From the NCBI GenBank assembly GCA_963966185.1, contig CAWZYM010000077.1, positions 278,001-342,000 on the forward strand: a stretch of DNA of 64,000 bases. Reading direction: 5' to 3'. The position numbers and the translations under genes were made by a program. The notes beneath the pieces were generated by a model. The model searched no databases, had not been told where the DNA came from, and saw only the letters and a program-made list of their open reading frames with translations. The DNA comes from Rhabditoides inermis. Its lineage: Eukaryota > Nematoda > Chromadorea > Rhabditida > Rhabditidae. Of this stretch, positions 1 to 11,800 are shown piece by piece. Position 1 is the first letter of the stretch, and each line of letters starts with the position of its first letter.

Positions 1-265
1 CTCGAAATCCGCGCGGGAGTCCGCGATGCCCGCCTCCGATCGAGCCAGCATCGAAGCAGCGTCCGCCAGGTCGTCCCCACGGAATCTAATCGATATATCG
101 ATAAACTCGTTCATATAAACTAATCAATAACAACGCCCACCTGTCCATATCGACTCCCAGGCGGGCGTTCTCCTCAAAGAGACGTGCGTTCGACTCGCGA
201 AGAGCTCGCAGCTCCACGTCAATCTCACCCACCACGTCGCGGAAACTGCAACATGATGGCATACT

Positions 266-296
<31 letters not shown>

Positions 297-497
297 CGCA
301 CCGATCTACATCCGCGCACAGCTTCTCCCTGTCGTTGCGCGATTCTTGCAGAGCAGGATTCCGCGAAGAAGATTCTGCAAAACCAGCCGTTCACTCCCTC
401 TCATGCCCTGCTTGCCTGTGGGGTGCAGACAGTCCATCTCCGGTCGCACTCCTCCCGAGTGGCCTTCCAGCTGCCAGCTACTGCCGACCATGCATGT
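1..497 (-). CDS. Partial coiled-coil protein gene, 5' exons
   Basis: Minus-strand gene running off the left edge. Exons that join in frame, read right to left: 416-497 (tentative), 302-374, 141-245 and 1-85 (continues outside). Introns are 375-415 (41 bp, GC-AG, tentative), 246-301 (56 bp, GT-AG) and 86-140 (55 bp, GT-AG). The phases agree (1, 2, 2), and the joined frame is open across all four exons although two introns contain in-frame stops. The peptide is rich in E, R, L and D, with stretches such as FRDVVGEIDVELRALRESNA and a following LFEENARLGVDMDR that look like a coiled coil. No catalytic motif is visible and I do not recognise the family. The start is uncertain: an ATG at 489-491 is possible, but a TTGCAG just upstream (498-503) looks like an acceptor, so an earlier exon may exist. 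The gene is divergent to the plus-strand gene starting at 1360. Confidence 0.6.
266..297. repeat. (ACA)n trinucleotide microsatellite
   Basis: About 10.7 perfect ACA units. It lies inside the 56-bp intron 246-301 of the minus-strand gene and makes up most of it, so length changes would alter the spacing between donor and acceptor. Confidence 0.9.
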
Positions 498-1359
498 CTG
501 CAATCAATGGTAGATCAGCCACCGGCACTGTCCGATCTTCCCTGTGCGAGGGTCGGCGATAGAGGCGATGACTATCGATCCGCTCGAACAGCTCTCAACA
601 TTTCTCCACACTCACCCTCCCGCCAACCAGCCATGCTGATTTCTACCTAATTCCTTGATTGTACACGTGTTTCCGGTATCCGATCTTTGTGTGTCATACA
701 TATTTCGAAGCGCCCATTTTTCCTGCATCCATGTTTTCCCTCATATGCTAATTCGCTGCGTGGAGATCGAACAAATTCAACTTTTGCGTAACGAAGTTCA
801 CATTTTCTCTAGCTTCTCTCACCGTGTTCTCTGCGCTCTCTCACTATGCCTTGCTCACTCGCTACTCTCCATATCTCGTCATACATCACCAGCTGATCTG
901 GTATTAGGCTAGGAAACTGTTGCGTTGCAAAACGTACTAACACTGAACACGTGAAACGTATCCGTACTGCGAATCTATGCAATTACTCACTTCAGTGATC
1001 CTCTGGTCAGTTGACTTATTCTGCTTTCCGTATTCCGTATGTACATCTATCCTCCCTTGCATACCGTTGCACGATATTACATGTACACTAATGCTCTAGT
1101 ACTCTGAAACGTACAACAATCGCCTCTTCTCACTGTCACTTCATGCGCGAAAAGTATCATGAGGAATGTACGACCTTTGTCCACTCTCATGTTACTTCGC
1201 TATTTCTCCTTCCCTTCTCTTTCCTCTATCTTGTTCGCACAAAACTATGTTCTGTTATATACTCGATCAATGCGCGAATTCCCACGTACGACGTCATGCA
1301 AGTCCTCATCGTTATTGATTTATTGATTCAGATCTTCCATAATCTCAAGCCGTGCAAGC
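498..1359. other. Divergent intergenic region, no gene seen
   Basis: About 860 bp between the 5' end of the minus-strand gene and the ATG of the plus-strand gene. Base composition is closer to 45% GC than the flanking exons. No open frame with coding character, no repeat array and no RNA gene are visible. It presumably holds both promoters (inference); no TATA-like element at a convincing position was found. Confidence 0.5.
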
Positions 1360-4300
1360 ATGCCGCGCCACAAGTTATCTAGCTCCGACTCCTCTATGGT
1401 AAGCTATCGAGTGCTTTGATTGATTGATTACTTATTATTAGATTTCTCATTTATCGATTGATTACTTGGTGTTTTAGGACGAGGAGCACCACCCCTCCGA
1501 TGATCCCACTGTTATGGACACGGACGACAGGGACCACGTGGTGGGTACTCACTTATCCATCAATCAATCAATATGCTAATCAAGGCGTGATCTCATTACA
1601 CCCCAAACAATCAAATCAATATACCGATTCCTGATAAGTTTACCTGATTTCGAACCCATGTATATCGTCGGATAATGAAGTGAAATGCAATGATAGCAAT
1701 GTTATCTATGAATTATGACACAAGTGTGACATACCTGTGTATGATGTCTGAGGTGTGAGTGTGTCCGTGTTTCAGTTGCTGTCGGATGTGTCCATGGGAG
1801 AGGAGGAGCCCACGGGCGAGGTCGACATGGAGACCGACAGCGGACAGCAACATCAGGTCAGTCCCTCCCCCCCCCTCTCTCTCTCTCTCTCTTTCTCTCT
1901 CTCCCTCTTCCCTCTCACCTCCATCTGATTGCAGTCCGCTGCCGCCGACCCGTCCGCACCCACCACCTCCGCTCGCTATCGCAAGCGCTCTTCTCACTCG
2001 CCCTGTCCATCCGAAAAGGTGAGCTGAAGCACATAGAATGTATCCTGAGTCATGTATATTCGAACTGTTCTGTTACCGCAACACACGGGGATGCATTCAA
2101 GTGAAATAGTATGGATGAAGGAGACAATGTATAGTAGAGATGGCGATTGCAGGTGAAGAAGATGCGCGAGGGAGAGCGGGAGGTGCGGGTGGAAGAGGCG
2201 GTTCGGAAGAAGGGCGCCACCGCTGCGGTGGGGCTCTCCAGCCGGACCGCCCAGGTCAACCACAACCTGGCAGTCGCCAAGGAGGAGGAGAGGAGGAAGA
2301 AGGAGAAGGAGAAGGCCGACAAGGAGGAGAAGGTGCGAGGGGGACACGTCCGGAAAACGGGGGGGGGGTCTATGAAAAGTTGTAAAAGTACGATTTCTCA
2401 ATTGAGACAATGAAGACAATAGAAAAATGTCTCAACTGACAATCAAGAAATCAAAAGAAATATAGATGAATCAATCAATAATGATGTAATCGATCAATCA
2501 ATGATCTGTTTGCAGGAGAGAAAGCGAGTGGCCGCGTTCGAGGAGCGGAAGCGTGCAGAGGCTGGTGAGAGGAAGCGGAAGGCGGAAGAGGAGCAGAGGA
2601 AGCACGAGTTGGCCAAGAAGAGGAAGGACGAGCAGGTATGAGAGGGGAGGGGGTACATAGGAGGGAGAGGGAGTGGGGTAGAGGGGATAGGGAAAGAGTG
2701 AGTGAGGTGAGTGGGGAGAGAGTCGGGGGGATGAAGGAAGCCAACCTCTCTGTTTCAGCAGCACCCGGCCCGTGCCCCCGGCTCTACTGCTGCCCCGTCC
2801 CGACTCGCGCCGGCTCGTCTTCTGCAGCAGGTACATCGTACATTTGAGCGTTACATAATCAATTAATCGACATGAACAATAATTCGGCGAATAAAACATC
2901 TATCAAAGAAGAAGTGGTATAAAGGAGACGTGGTTGCAGGTGGTGCCTGCTGGGGCTGCTGCTCTGCCCGCCCGCGTCGCTGCCCCGCCGCCCGTCCGAC
3001 TAGCGCAGCCTGCCTCCCCACAGGAGGAGTACGCATGGGCAGAGCGCGTGGTGCAGGGCTGGTCCCCCCAACACCAGCGCATCGTCCAGCTGCTCCTCGA
3101 CCGGCAGGAGCTGCAGACGCAGTGAGTGAGACAGTGAGACAGCGAGAGGGAGCAAGAGGGAGCAGAGAGAGAGAGAGCGAGTGAAAGAGAGGGGTGATGG
3201 GTATTGATCGGTGGATTATAGGTCGGCCGTGCGACGGGCGCGCTTCCTCGAGGAACAGTTGAAGGCGGCAAAGGAGGAGCTGGCCAGGGAGAGCCGGGCG
3301 GACCCGGATGCTCGGTCGGCGTCGGGCCGCCGGGGCCGCCGCGCCTCTCCTCCCCGCAGCCCCAGCCGGGACCGCTCTCCCTCGCCCCCTCCCCGCCGCC
3401 GCTCCTCGCCCTCGCCTCCTCCTCGCCCCCGCTCGCCCTCGCCTCGCCCCCGCTCGCCCTCGCCCGCACGCTCCCTGCACCCCTCCGCCACCCCTCCGCC
3501 ACCCTCTCCGAGGTGAGTGTCTCCCTCTGCTCGTGTCCCTTCCGTACCTCATGTCCAGTGTGTTCAGGCAGCTGTCGAACTCGTTTGTGGCGGCGGTGGA
3601 GGGCGTTCAGGAGCGGGTGTTCTCGGAGAGCGAGGTCGAGGAGCTGGAGGATGGCTTCCACGACAGATGGAGGTGAGTAACCGGACGGCAAAGGGGCAAC
3701 ACATGCGATCAAGCATGCACAAAACGACGAAAACGAACACCACAATAAATACAACAATATTGATTAAAAAACAAATACGATCCTGTGAACAAAATCGTAT
3801 CGAAACAACATATAACACACAATAAGAAACTAAATCGCATCTTTTTGATATTATACGCGAATCGAAAAACAATATTGCGATCAGAGCGACATAATGTGTT
3901 ACTGCGTACTTAGAGCGAGATGATGTAATACCGTAATCCTAGCCTTAAGCTACCGTAATCCTAGCCTTGTCGGAGCGAGATAATGTTTCATACCGTATAC
4001 CTCATTTTATTAGAGCGAAATAACATTTTTTATAGTTGCCTGTCGACGAAATAATATTTTTGAAGTACAGTAACAAATAAGAATATTCATATTCAATTAA
4101 AATATAAATATACGAAAAAAATATAAATATACGAAAAACACACGAAAATTAGCATTTTCTGCAACTCATGAAATGCGCATTTGCAAAGATGAGAAACTTC
4201 TGGGGAAATGTTGACGATTGTATGATTGATTGATTGTTTTCAGCCTTGCCGGCGAGCCCCGTCAGCAGTGGCAGGTGCTGGCTGCCACTTGCGACGTGGC

Positions 4301-4641
4301 ACGGGCCGGAAGGATCCGCAAGCTCGTGGAGGCCGGCCAGCTAGATGCAGTCTTCTACCACCGCGCACTCGAGCTCGCCTGCCGTTCTGTACAGGTGAGA
4401 TCGTGCCTTCTCCTCGTACTGTCTATCAATCAATTGATGGAGCGGGACACGTGGCTAGCGGAGGTGTGGTGATGAGTGGGTGTGGTTGCAGAACGAGCGC
4501 TGGCGGCGTCGGTGGTCGAGGCACGCGCACGGCTGGTCGACGAGCAAGCAGAGGACGGCGGCGATGATCTGCGCGAGGAGGGTGCTGTGGGAGCAGGTCA
4601 GGGCTGCCCTCGACTCCTCCCCGGCCCAGCAGGGTAACTGA
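1360..4641 (+). CDS. 12-exon gene, charged protein with SR/SP-rich region
   Basis: Exons: 1360-1398, 1478-1540, 1776-1856, 1935-2018, 2153-2332, 2516-2635, 2759-2830, 2940-3121, 3222-3512, 3568-3672, 4244-4394, 4492-4641. All introns are GT-AG (55-571 bp) and the exons join in one frame to 505 codons plus TGA. The N-terminus (1-89) is acidic and Ser-rich. Residues 90-189 are dense in K, E and R (coiled coil likely) with a KKRK nuclear-signal-like run at 183-186. Residues 190-245 are Ala/Pro-rich. Residues 315-370 are a run of SP, RSP and RRRS units like the RS domains of splicing or other nuclear proteins. The C-terminus (372-505) is mixed helical and ends with a basic exon. No RRM, zinc finger or enzyme motif is visible. 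A nuclear RNA-related role is an inference from the SR-like segment only. The ATG was chosen because the next exons continue in frame from it and the upstream sequence is not coding-like. The exon 2 donor could shift by 3 bp. Confidence 0.8.
1866..1908. repeat. (CT)n tract in intron 3
   Basis: A C-run followed by CT dinucleotides inside the intron 1857-1934, upstream of the acceptor TGATTGCAG. It acts as an extended polypyrimidine tract in position, and is a simple repeat in composition. Confidence 0.8.
3673..4243 (+). other. Long AT-rich intron 10 with internal short repeats
   Basis: This is the largest intron (571 bp) of the SR-like gene, far more AT-rich than its exons. An 18-bp direct repeat, TACCGTAATCCTAGCCTT, occurs at 3929-3946 and 3951-3968, and GAGCGAGAT-like motifs recur at about 3913 and 3972. 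It ends in TGATTGATTG followed by TTTTCAG. No nested gene is visible. Confidence 0.6.
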
Positions 4642-5184
4642 GTAGAATGTAAGCAGTGTGAGGCGAGAAAAGGTTTTGCATCTGTGCACTCGGCAACTTC
4701 TGCAACTGGTAGGATGTAGAAGACGCTTTGATATAATAGGGATATGTGTGGGAAACCTTCTGTCCTCGGTGCGACAGTCCTTTTGTTCAGCAAATCTAGC
4801 CGGCTCTGTCATTAGTTGTTAGAACATGATACTGGTGATTAGGCTCGGAGTTTTTTGGCGATTGGAACGGAGGTGGGGTGTTGGTGTAGCATGCATTTTG
4901 AATCTGGTCTCCACGTTCTAGTTACAATGGTCGGACAATATCCGCGAGGTTTTATCCACGTGTAACGGAAGTGCCAGAGAAAAGGTTAAGTATCTCTCGT
5001 ATCTTCTGACTATTAGCCTGTTCCCCCGGTAATGTTTGCGGGAACGGGCGTTGGGTACGCCTCTCTGCTGTCAGCCAGAGTGGTAGACGGGTCATTTGAT
5101 CCGTCCCGGTTGGGAATCCCAGGTAGTCACACTAGTTGGGTAGCGCTTGGGTGCGTATGGAGTTGTAACACGGCGGAAGAGGGA

Positions 5185-5254
5185 GGGGTGCGGCTGAAAA
5201 GCGGCCCCGACCAGAAAAAAAAACTAAAATGGGGTGCGGCTGAAAAGCGGCCCC
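5185..5254. repeat. 24-bp direct repeat pair
   Basis: Identical 24-bp copies at 5185-5208 and 5231-5254, each beginning GGGGTGCGGCTG and ending AGCGGCCCC, separated by 22 bp that include an A-run. Function unknown. Confidence 0.85.
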
Positions 5255-5577
5255 AACCGCCGGGAACTGGGCAAGGCAGGGTGAGAGGTGTGTGCTATTA
5301 TTGGCATTCCGCCAATGAGAAGATCGTTGAAACACTCTAGTGGTCTAATCACTTTTATCGTGGACTATCGACTATTGACAGGGGCGCTTAGATGACCTTA
5401 ATGAATGGATTGCCGTAACGGTGACATAAGGTTTGCACATGGAACTATCATTTTCATTGCGTCTGATACTGAGAACCAGGAATAGTCTTTGCTGAGTATG
5501 TACAGTTCCAATCTCTTTTCTCGCACACACTCATTTCTACCCAGTCCCCTGGCCCTCTAAGCAATTTGAGCCCGTGT

Positions 5578-5677
5578 TTCTCTCTTCTCGTCTCCTCCAT
5601 ATACCTCGCTTTCCTCCTCCTCCTCCTCCCCTTCCTCCTTTCATCTCCCTCCCTCTCATATTCCTCCCACTATTCTG
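5578..5677. repeat. Pyrimidine-rich (CTC/TCC)n tract
   Basis: About 100 bp of almost pure C/T on the plus strand with several TCC triplets in a row, about 75 bp before the satellite begins. Confidence 0.8.
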
Positions 5678-5856
5678 CTATTTTTGTATTATGTTTTTTC
5701 ATGAGTTATGAATAAATATGCTTAGTTACCGTGTTAATTTTTAAACTTTCGATCCAATCCAGTACAACAAAGTAAGTATAGTTCGCATGTCAGGGAGATA
5801 GAATAGAGTGCTGCAAACAAACTGGAAAGCGGGTTGGTGAAACTGACTTCTTTTTT

Positions 5857-8800
5857 TTATTCGTGCAGCACTGTTCTGAATATGCTTTTATTTTGCATTT
5901 CAAAAGAATTTTCCAATCCAGTACAACAAAGTAAGCATAATTTGCATGTCAGGGAGAGAAAATAGAGTGCTGCAAACGAACTGGAAAGCGGGTTGGTGAA
6001 ACTGACTTCTTTTATTTTCTTCACGCAGCACTGTTCTGAATATGCTTGTATTTTGCATTTCAACTGATTTTTCCAACCCAGTACAACAAAAAAGCAAAAT
6101 TTGCATGTCAGGGAGAGAGAATAGAGTGCTGCAAACAAACTGGAAAGCGGGTTGGTGAAACTGACTTCTTTTATTTTCTTCACGCAGCACTGTTCTGAAT
6201 ATGCTTGTATTTTGCATTTCAACTGATTTTTACAATCCAGTACAACAAAGTAAGCAAAATTTGCATGTCAGGGAGATAGAATAGAGTGCTGCAAACAAAC
6301 TGGAAAGCGGGTTGGTGAAACTGACTTCTTTTTTTTATTCGCGCAGCACTGTTCTGAATATGCTTGTATTTTGCAATTCAAATGAATTTTCCAATCCAGT
6401 ACAACAAAGTAAGTATAATTTGCATGTCAGGGAGATATAATAGAGTGCAGAAAACAAACTGGAAAGCGGGTTGGTGAAACTGACTTCTTTTTTTTTATTC
6501 GCGCAGCATTGTTCTGAATATGCTTGTATTTTGCATTTCAAAAGAATTTTCCAATCCAGTACAACAAAGTATGCATAATTTGCATGTCAGGGAGAGAGAA
6601 TAGAGTGCTGCAAACAAACTGGAAGCGGGTTGGTGAAACTGACTTCTTTTTTTTATTCGCGCAGCACTGTTCTGAATATGCTTGTATTTTGCATTTCGAC
6701 TGATTTTTCCAATCCAGTACAACAAAGTAAGCGAAATTTGCATGTCAGGGACATAGAATAGAGTGCTGCAAACAAACTGGAAAGCGGGTTGGTGAAACTG
6801 ACTTCTTTTTTTTAATCGCGCAGCACTGTTCTGAATATACTTGTATTTTGCAATTCAAATGAATTTTCCAATCCAGTACAACAAAGTAAGTATAATTTGC
6901 ATGTCAGGGAGATAGAATAGAGTGCTGCAAACAAACTGGAAAGCGGGTTGGTGAAACTGATTTATTTATTTTATTCGCGCAGCACTGTTCTGAATATGCT
7001 CGTATTTGCATTTCAAATGAGTTTTCCAATTCAGTACAACAAAGCAAACATAATTTGCATGTCAGGGAGAGAGAATAGAGTGCTGCAAACAAACTGGAAA
7101 GCGGGTTGGTGAAACTGACTTCTTTTTTTTTATTCGTGCAGCACTGTTCTGAATATGCTTGTATTTTGCATTTCAAAAGAATTTTCCAATCCAGTACAAC
7201 AAAGTAAGTATAATTTGCATGTCAGGGAGATAGAATAGAGTGCTGCAAACAAACTGGAAAGCGGGTTGGTGAAACTGACTTCTTTATTTTATTCGCGCAG
7301 CACTGTTCTGAATATACTTGTATTTTGCAATTCAAATGAATTTTTCAATCCAGTACAACAAAGCAAGCATAATTTGCATGTCAAGGAGAGAGAATAGAGT
7401 GCAGAAAACAAACTGAGAAGCGGGTTGGTGAAACTGACTTCTTTTTTTTATTCGCGCAGCACTGTTCTGAATATGCTCGTATTTTGCATTTCAAATGAAT
7501 TTTCCAATTCAGTACAACAAAGCAAGCATAATTTGCATGTCAGGGAGATAGAATAGAGTGCTGCAAACAAACTGGAAAGCGGGTTGGTGAAACTGATTTC
7601 TTTATTTTATTCGCGCAGCACTGTTCTGAATATGCTCGTATTTTGCCTTTCAAATGAATTTTCCAATCCAGTACAACAAAGTAAGTATAATTTGCATGTC
7701 AGGGAGATAGAATAGAGTGCTGCAAACAAACTGGAAAGCGGGTTGGTGAAACTGATTTCTTTATTTTATTCGCGCAGCACTGTTCTGAATATGCTCGTAT
7801 TTTGCAATTCAAATGAATTTTTCAATCCAGTACAACAAAGCAAGCATAATTTGCATGTCAAGGAGAGAGAATAGAGTGCTGCAAACAAACTGGAAAGCGG
7901 GTTGGTGAAACTGACTTCTTTATTTTTTTCGCGCAGCACTGTTCTGAATATACTTGTATTTTGCAATTCAAATGAATTTTTCAATCCAGTACAACAAAGC
8001 AAGCATAATTTGCATGTCAGGGAGATAGAATAGAGTGCTGCAAACAAACTGGAAAGCGGGTTGGTGAAACTGACTTTTTTTATTTTCTTCACGCAGCACT
8101 GTTCTGAGTATGCTCGTATTTTGCATTTCAAATGAATTTTCCAATCCAGTACAACAAAGTAAGTAAAATTTGCATGTCAGGGAGATAGAATAGAGTGCAG
8201 AAAACAAACTGGAAAGCGGGTTGGTGAAACTGACTTCTTTATTTTCTTCGCGCAGCACTGTTCTGAATATACTTGTATTTTGCAATTCAAATGAATTTTT
8301 CAATCCAGTACAACAAAGCAAGCATAATTTGCATGTCAGGGAGAGAGAATAGAATGCTACAAACAAACTGGAAAGCGGGTTGGTGAAACTGACTTCTTTT
8401 ATTTTCTTCACGCAGCACTGTTCTGAATATGCTTGTGTTTTGCATTTCAAATGAATTTTTCAATCCAGTGCAACAAATAAAGCATAATTTGCATGTCAGG
8501 GAGAGAGAATAGAGTGCAGAAAACAAACTGGAAAGCGGGTTGGTGAAACTGACTTCTTTTTTTTTATTCGCGCAGCACTGTTCTGAAGATGCTCGTATTT
8601 TGCCTTTCAAATGAATTTTCCAATCCAGTACAACAAAGTAAGCATAGTTTGCATGTCAGGGAGATAGAATAGAGTGCTGCAAACAAACTGGAAAGCGGGT
8701 TGGTGAAACTGACTTCTTTATTTTATTCACGCAGCACTGTTCTGAATATACTTGTATTTTGCATTTCAAATGAATTTTCCAATCCAGTACAATAAAGTAA

Positions 8801-11800
8801 GCATAATTTGCATGTCAGGGAGATAGAATAGAGTGCTGCAAACAAACTGGAAAGCGGGTTGGTGAAACTGACTTCTTTATTTTATTCGCGCAGCACTGTT
8901 CTGAATATGCTTGTATTTTGCATTTCAAATGGTGTTTCCAATCCAGTACGACAAAGTAAGCATAGTTTGCATGTCAGGGAGATAGAATAGAGTGCTGCAA
9001 ACAAACTGGAAAGCGGGTTGGTGAAACTGACTTCTTTATTTTATTCGCGCAGCACTGTTCTGAATATGCTTGTATTTTGCATTTCAAAAGAATTTTCCAA
9101 TCCAGTACGACAAAGTAAGCATAGTTTGCATGTCAGGGAGATAGAATAGAGTGCTGCAAACAAACTGGAAAGCGGGTTGGTGAAACTGACTTCTTTTTTT
9201 ATTCGTGCAGCACTGTTCTGAATATGCTTTTATTTTGCATTTCAAAAGAATTTTCCAATCCAGTACAACAAAGTAAGCATAATTTGCATGTCAGGGAGAG
9301 AAAATAGAGTGCTGCAAACGAACTGGAAAGCGGGTTGGTGAAACTGACTTCTTTTATTTTCTTCACGCAGCACTGTTCTGAATATGCTTGTATTTTGCAT
9401 TTCAACTGATTTTTCCAACCCAGTACAACAAAAAAGCAAAATTTGCATGTCAGGGAGAGAGAATAGAGTGCTGCAAACAAACTGGAAAGCGGGTTGGTGA
9501 AACTGACTTCTTTTATTTTCTTCACGCAGCACTGTTCTGAATATGCTTGTATTTTGCATTTCGACTGATTTTTCCAATCCAGTACAACAAAGTAAGCGAA
9601 ATTTGCATGTCAGGGAGATAGAATAGAGTGCTGCAAACAAACTGGAAAGCGGGTTGGTGAAACTGACTTCTTTTTTTTATTCGCGCAGCACTGTTCTGAA
9701 TATGCTTGTATTTTGCAATTCAAATGAATTTTCCAATCCAGTACAACAAAGTAAGTATAATTTGCATGTCAGGGAGATATAATAGAGTGCTGCAAACAAA
9801 CTGGAAAGCGGGTTGGTGAAACTGACTTCTTTTTTTTATTCGCGCAGCACTGTTCTGAATATGCTTGTATTTTGCATTTCGACTGATTTTTCCAATCCAG
9901 TACAACAAAGTAAGCGAAATTAGCATGTCAGGGACATAGAATAGAGTGCGGCAAACAAACTGGAAAGCGGGTTGGTGAAACTGACTTCTTTTTTTTAATC
10001 GCGCAGCACTGTTCTGAATATACTTGTATTTTGCAATTCAAATGAATTTTCCAATCCAGTACAACAAAGTAAGTATAATTTGCATGTCAGGGAGATAGAA
10101 TAGAGTGCTGCAAACAAACTGGAAAGCGGGTTGGTGAAACTGATTTCTTTATTTTATTCGCGCAGCACTGTTCTGAATATGCTCGTATTTGCATTTCAAA
10201 TGAGTTTTCCAATTCAGTACAACAAAACAAGCATAATTTGCATGTCAGGGAGATAGAATAGAGTGCTGCAAACAAACTGGAAAGCGGGTTGGTGAAACTG
10301 ACTTTTTTATTTTATTCACGCAGCACTGTTCTGAATATGCTCGTATTTTGCATTTCAAATGAATTTTCCAATCCAGTACAACAAAGTAAGTAAAATTTGC
10401 ATGTCAGGGAGATAGAATAGAGTGCAGAAAACAAACTGGAAAGCGGGTTGGTGAAACTGACTTCTTTATTTTCTTCACGCAGCACTGTTCTGAATATGCT
10501 CGTATTTTGCATTTCAAATGAATTTTCCAATCCAGTACAACAAAGTAAGTAAAATTTGCATGTCAGGGAGATAGAATAGAGTGCAGAAAACAAACTGGAA
10601 AGCGGGTTGGTGAAACTGACTTCTTTATTTTCTTCGCGCAGCACTGTTCTGAATATACTTGTATTTTGCAATTCAAATGAATTTTTCAATCCAGTACAAC
10701 AAAGCAAGCATAATTTGCATGTCAGGGAGAGAGAATAGAATGCTACAAACAAACTGGAAAGCGGGTTGGTGAAACTGACTTCTTTTATTTTCTTCACGCA
10801 GCACTGTTCTGAATATGCTTGTGTTTTGCATTTCAAATGAATTTTTCAATCCAGTGCAACAAATAAAGCATAATTTGCATGTCAGGGAGAGAGAATAGAG
10901 TGCAGAAAACAAACTGGAAAGCGGGTTGGTGAAACTGACTTCTTTTTTTTTATTCGCGCAGCACTGTTCTGAAGATGCTCGTATTTTGCCTTTCAAATGA
11001 ATTTTCCAATCCAGTACAACAAAGTAAGCATAGTTTGCATGTCAGGGAGATAGAATAGAGTGCTGCAAACAAACTGGAAAGCGGGTTGGTGAAACTGACT
11101 TCTTTATTTTATTCGCGCAGCACTGTTCTGAATATGCTTGTATTTTGCAATTCAAATGAATTTTCCAATCCAGTACAATAAAGTAAGCATAATTTGCATG
11201 TCAGGGAGATAGAATAGAGTGCTGCAAACAAACTGGAAAGCGGGTTGGTGAAACTGACTTCTTTATTTTATTCGCGCAGCACTGTTCTGAATATGCTTGT
11301 ATTTTGCATTTCAAATGGTGTTTCCAATCCAGTACGACAAAGTAAGCATAGTTTGCATGTCAGGGAGAGATAGAATAGAGTGCTGCAAACAAACTGGAAA
11401 GCGGGTTGGTGAAACTGACTTCTTTTTTTTATTCGTGCAGCACTGTTCTGAATATGCTTTTATTTTGCATTTCAAAAGAATTTTCCAATCCAGTACAACA
11501 AAGTAAGCATAATTTGCATGTCAGGGAGAGAAAATAGAGTGCTGCAAACAAACTGGAAAGCGGGTTGGTGAAACTGACTTCTTTTATTTTCTTCACGCAG
11601 CACTGTTCTGAATATGCTTGTATTTTGCATTTCAACTGATTTTTCCAACCCAGTACAACAAAAAAGCAAAATTTGCATGTCAGGGAGAGAGAATAGAGTG
11701 CTGCAAACAAACTGGAAAGCGGGTTGGTGAAACTGACTTCTTTTATTTTCTTCACGCAGCACTGTTCTGAATATGCTTGTATTTTGCATTTCGACTGATT

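Larger units (their letters stand above)
4642..5752. other. Non-coding transition between gene and satellite
   Basis: It contains the presumed 3' UTR of the SR-like gene (start only; no clear polyadenylation signal picked). A GC-richer stretch at about 5020-5300 follows with a 24-bp direct repeat, then a pyrimidine-rich tract. The last 40-50 bp (about 5709-5752) resemble a strongly diverged satellite monomer. No protein gene is convincing. Confidence 0.5.

Noticed and set aside
1143..1382. 79-codon plus-strand frame overlapping the start of the SR-like gene
   Set aside because: It is in a different frame from exon 1, has no coding bias, and ends just after the chosen ATG.
2863..3757. Long minus-strand frames of 229 and 284 codons across the SR-like gene
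   Set aside because: They lie antisense to well-supported exons 8-10 and cross introns; they come from GC-rich codon bias on the other strand.
5085..5160. tRNA-like or small-RNA-like segment with GGTTGGGAATCCC
   Set aside because: The B box does not fit GGTTCGANTCC, and no cloverleaf or A box at a suitable distance could be drawn.
10312..10836. 174-codon open frame on the minus strand, and similar frames throughout the satellite
   Set aside because: The translation is the 53-residue read-through of the satellite monomer, with starts and stops set by monomer variants. There is no independent gene signal.
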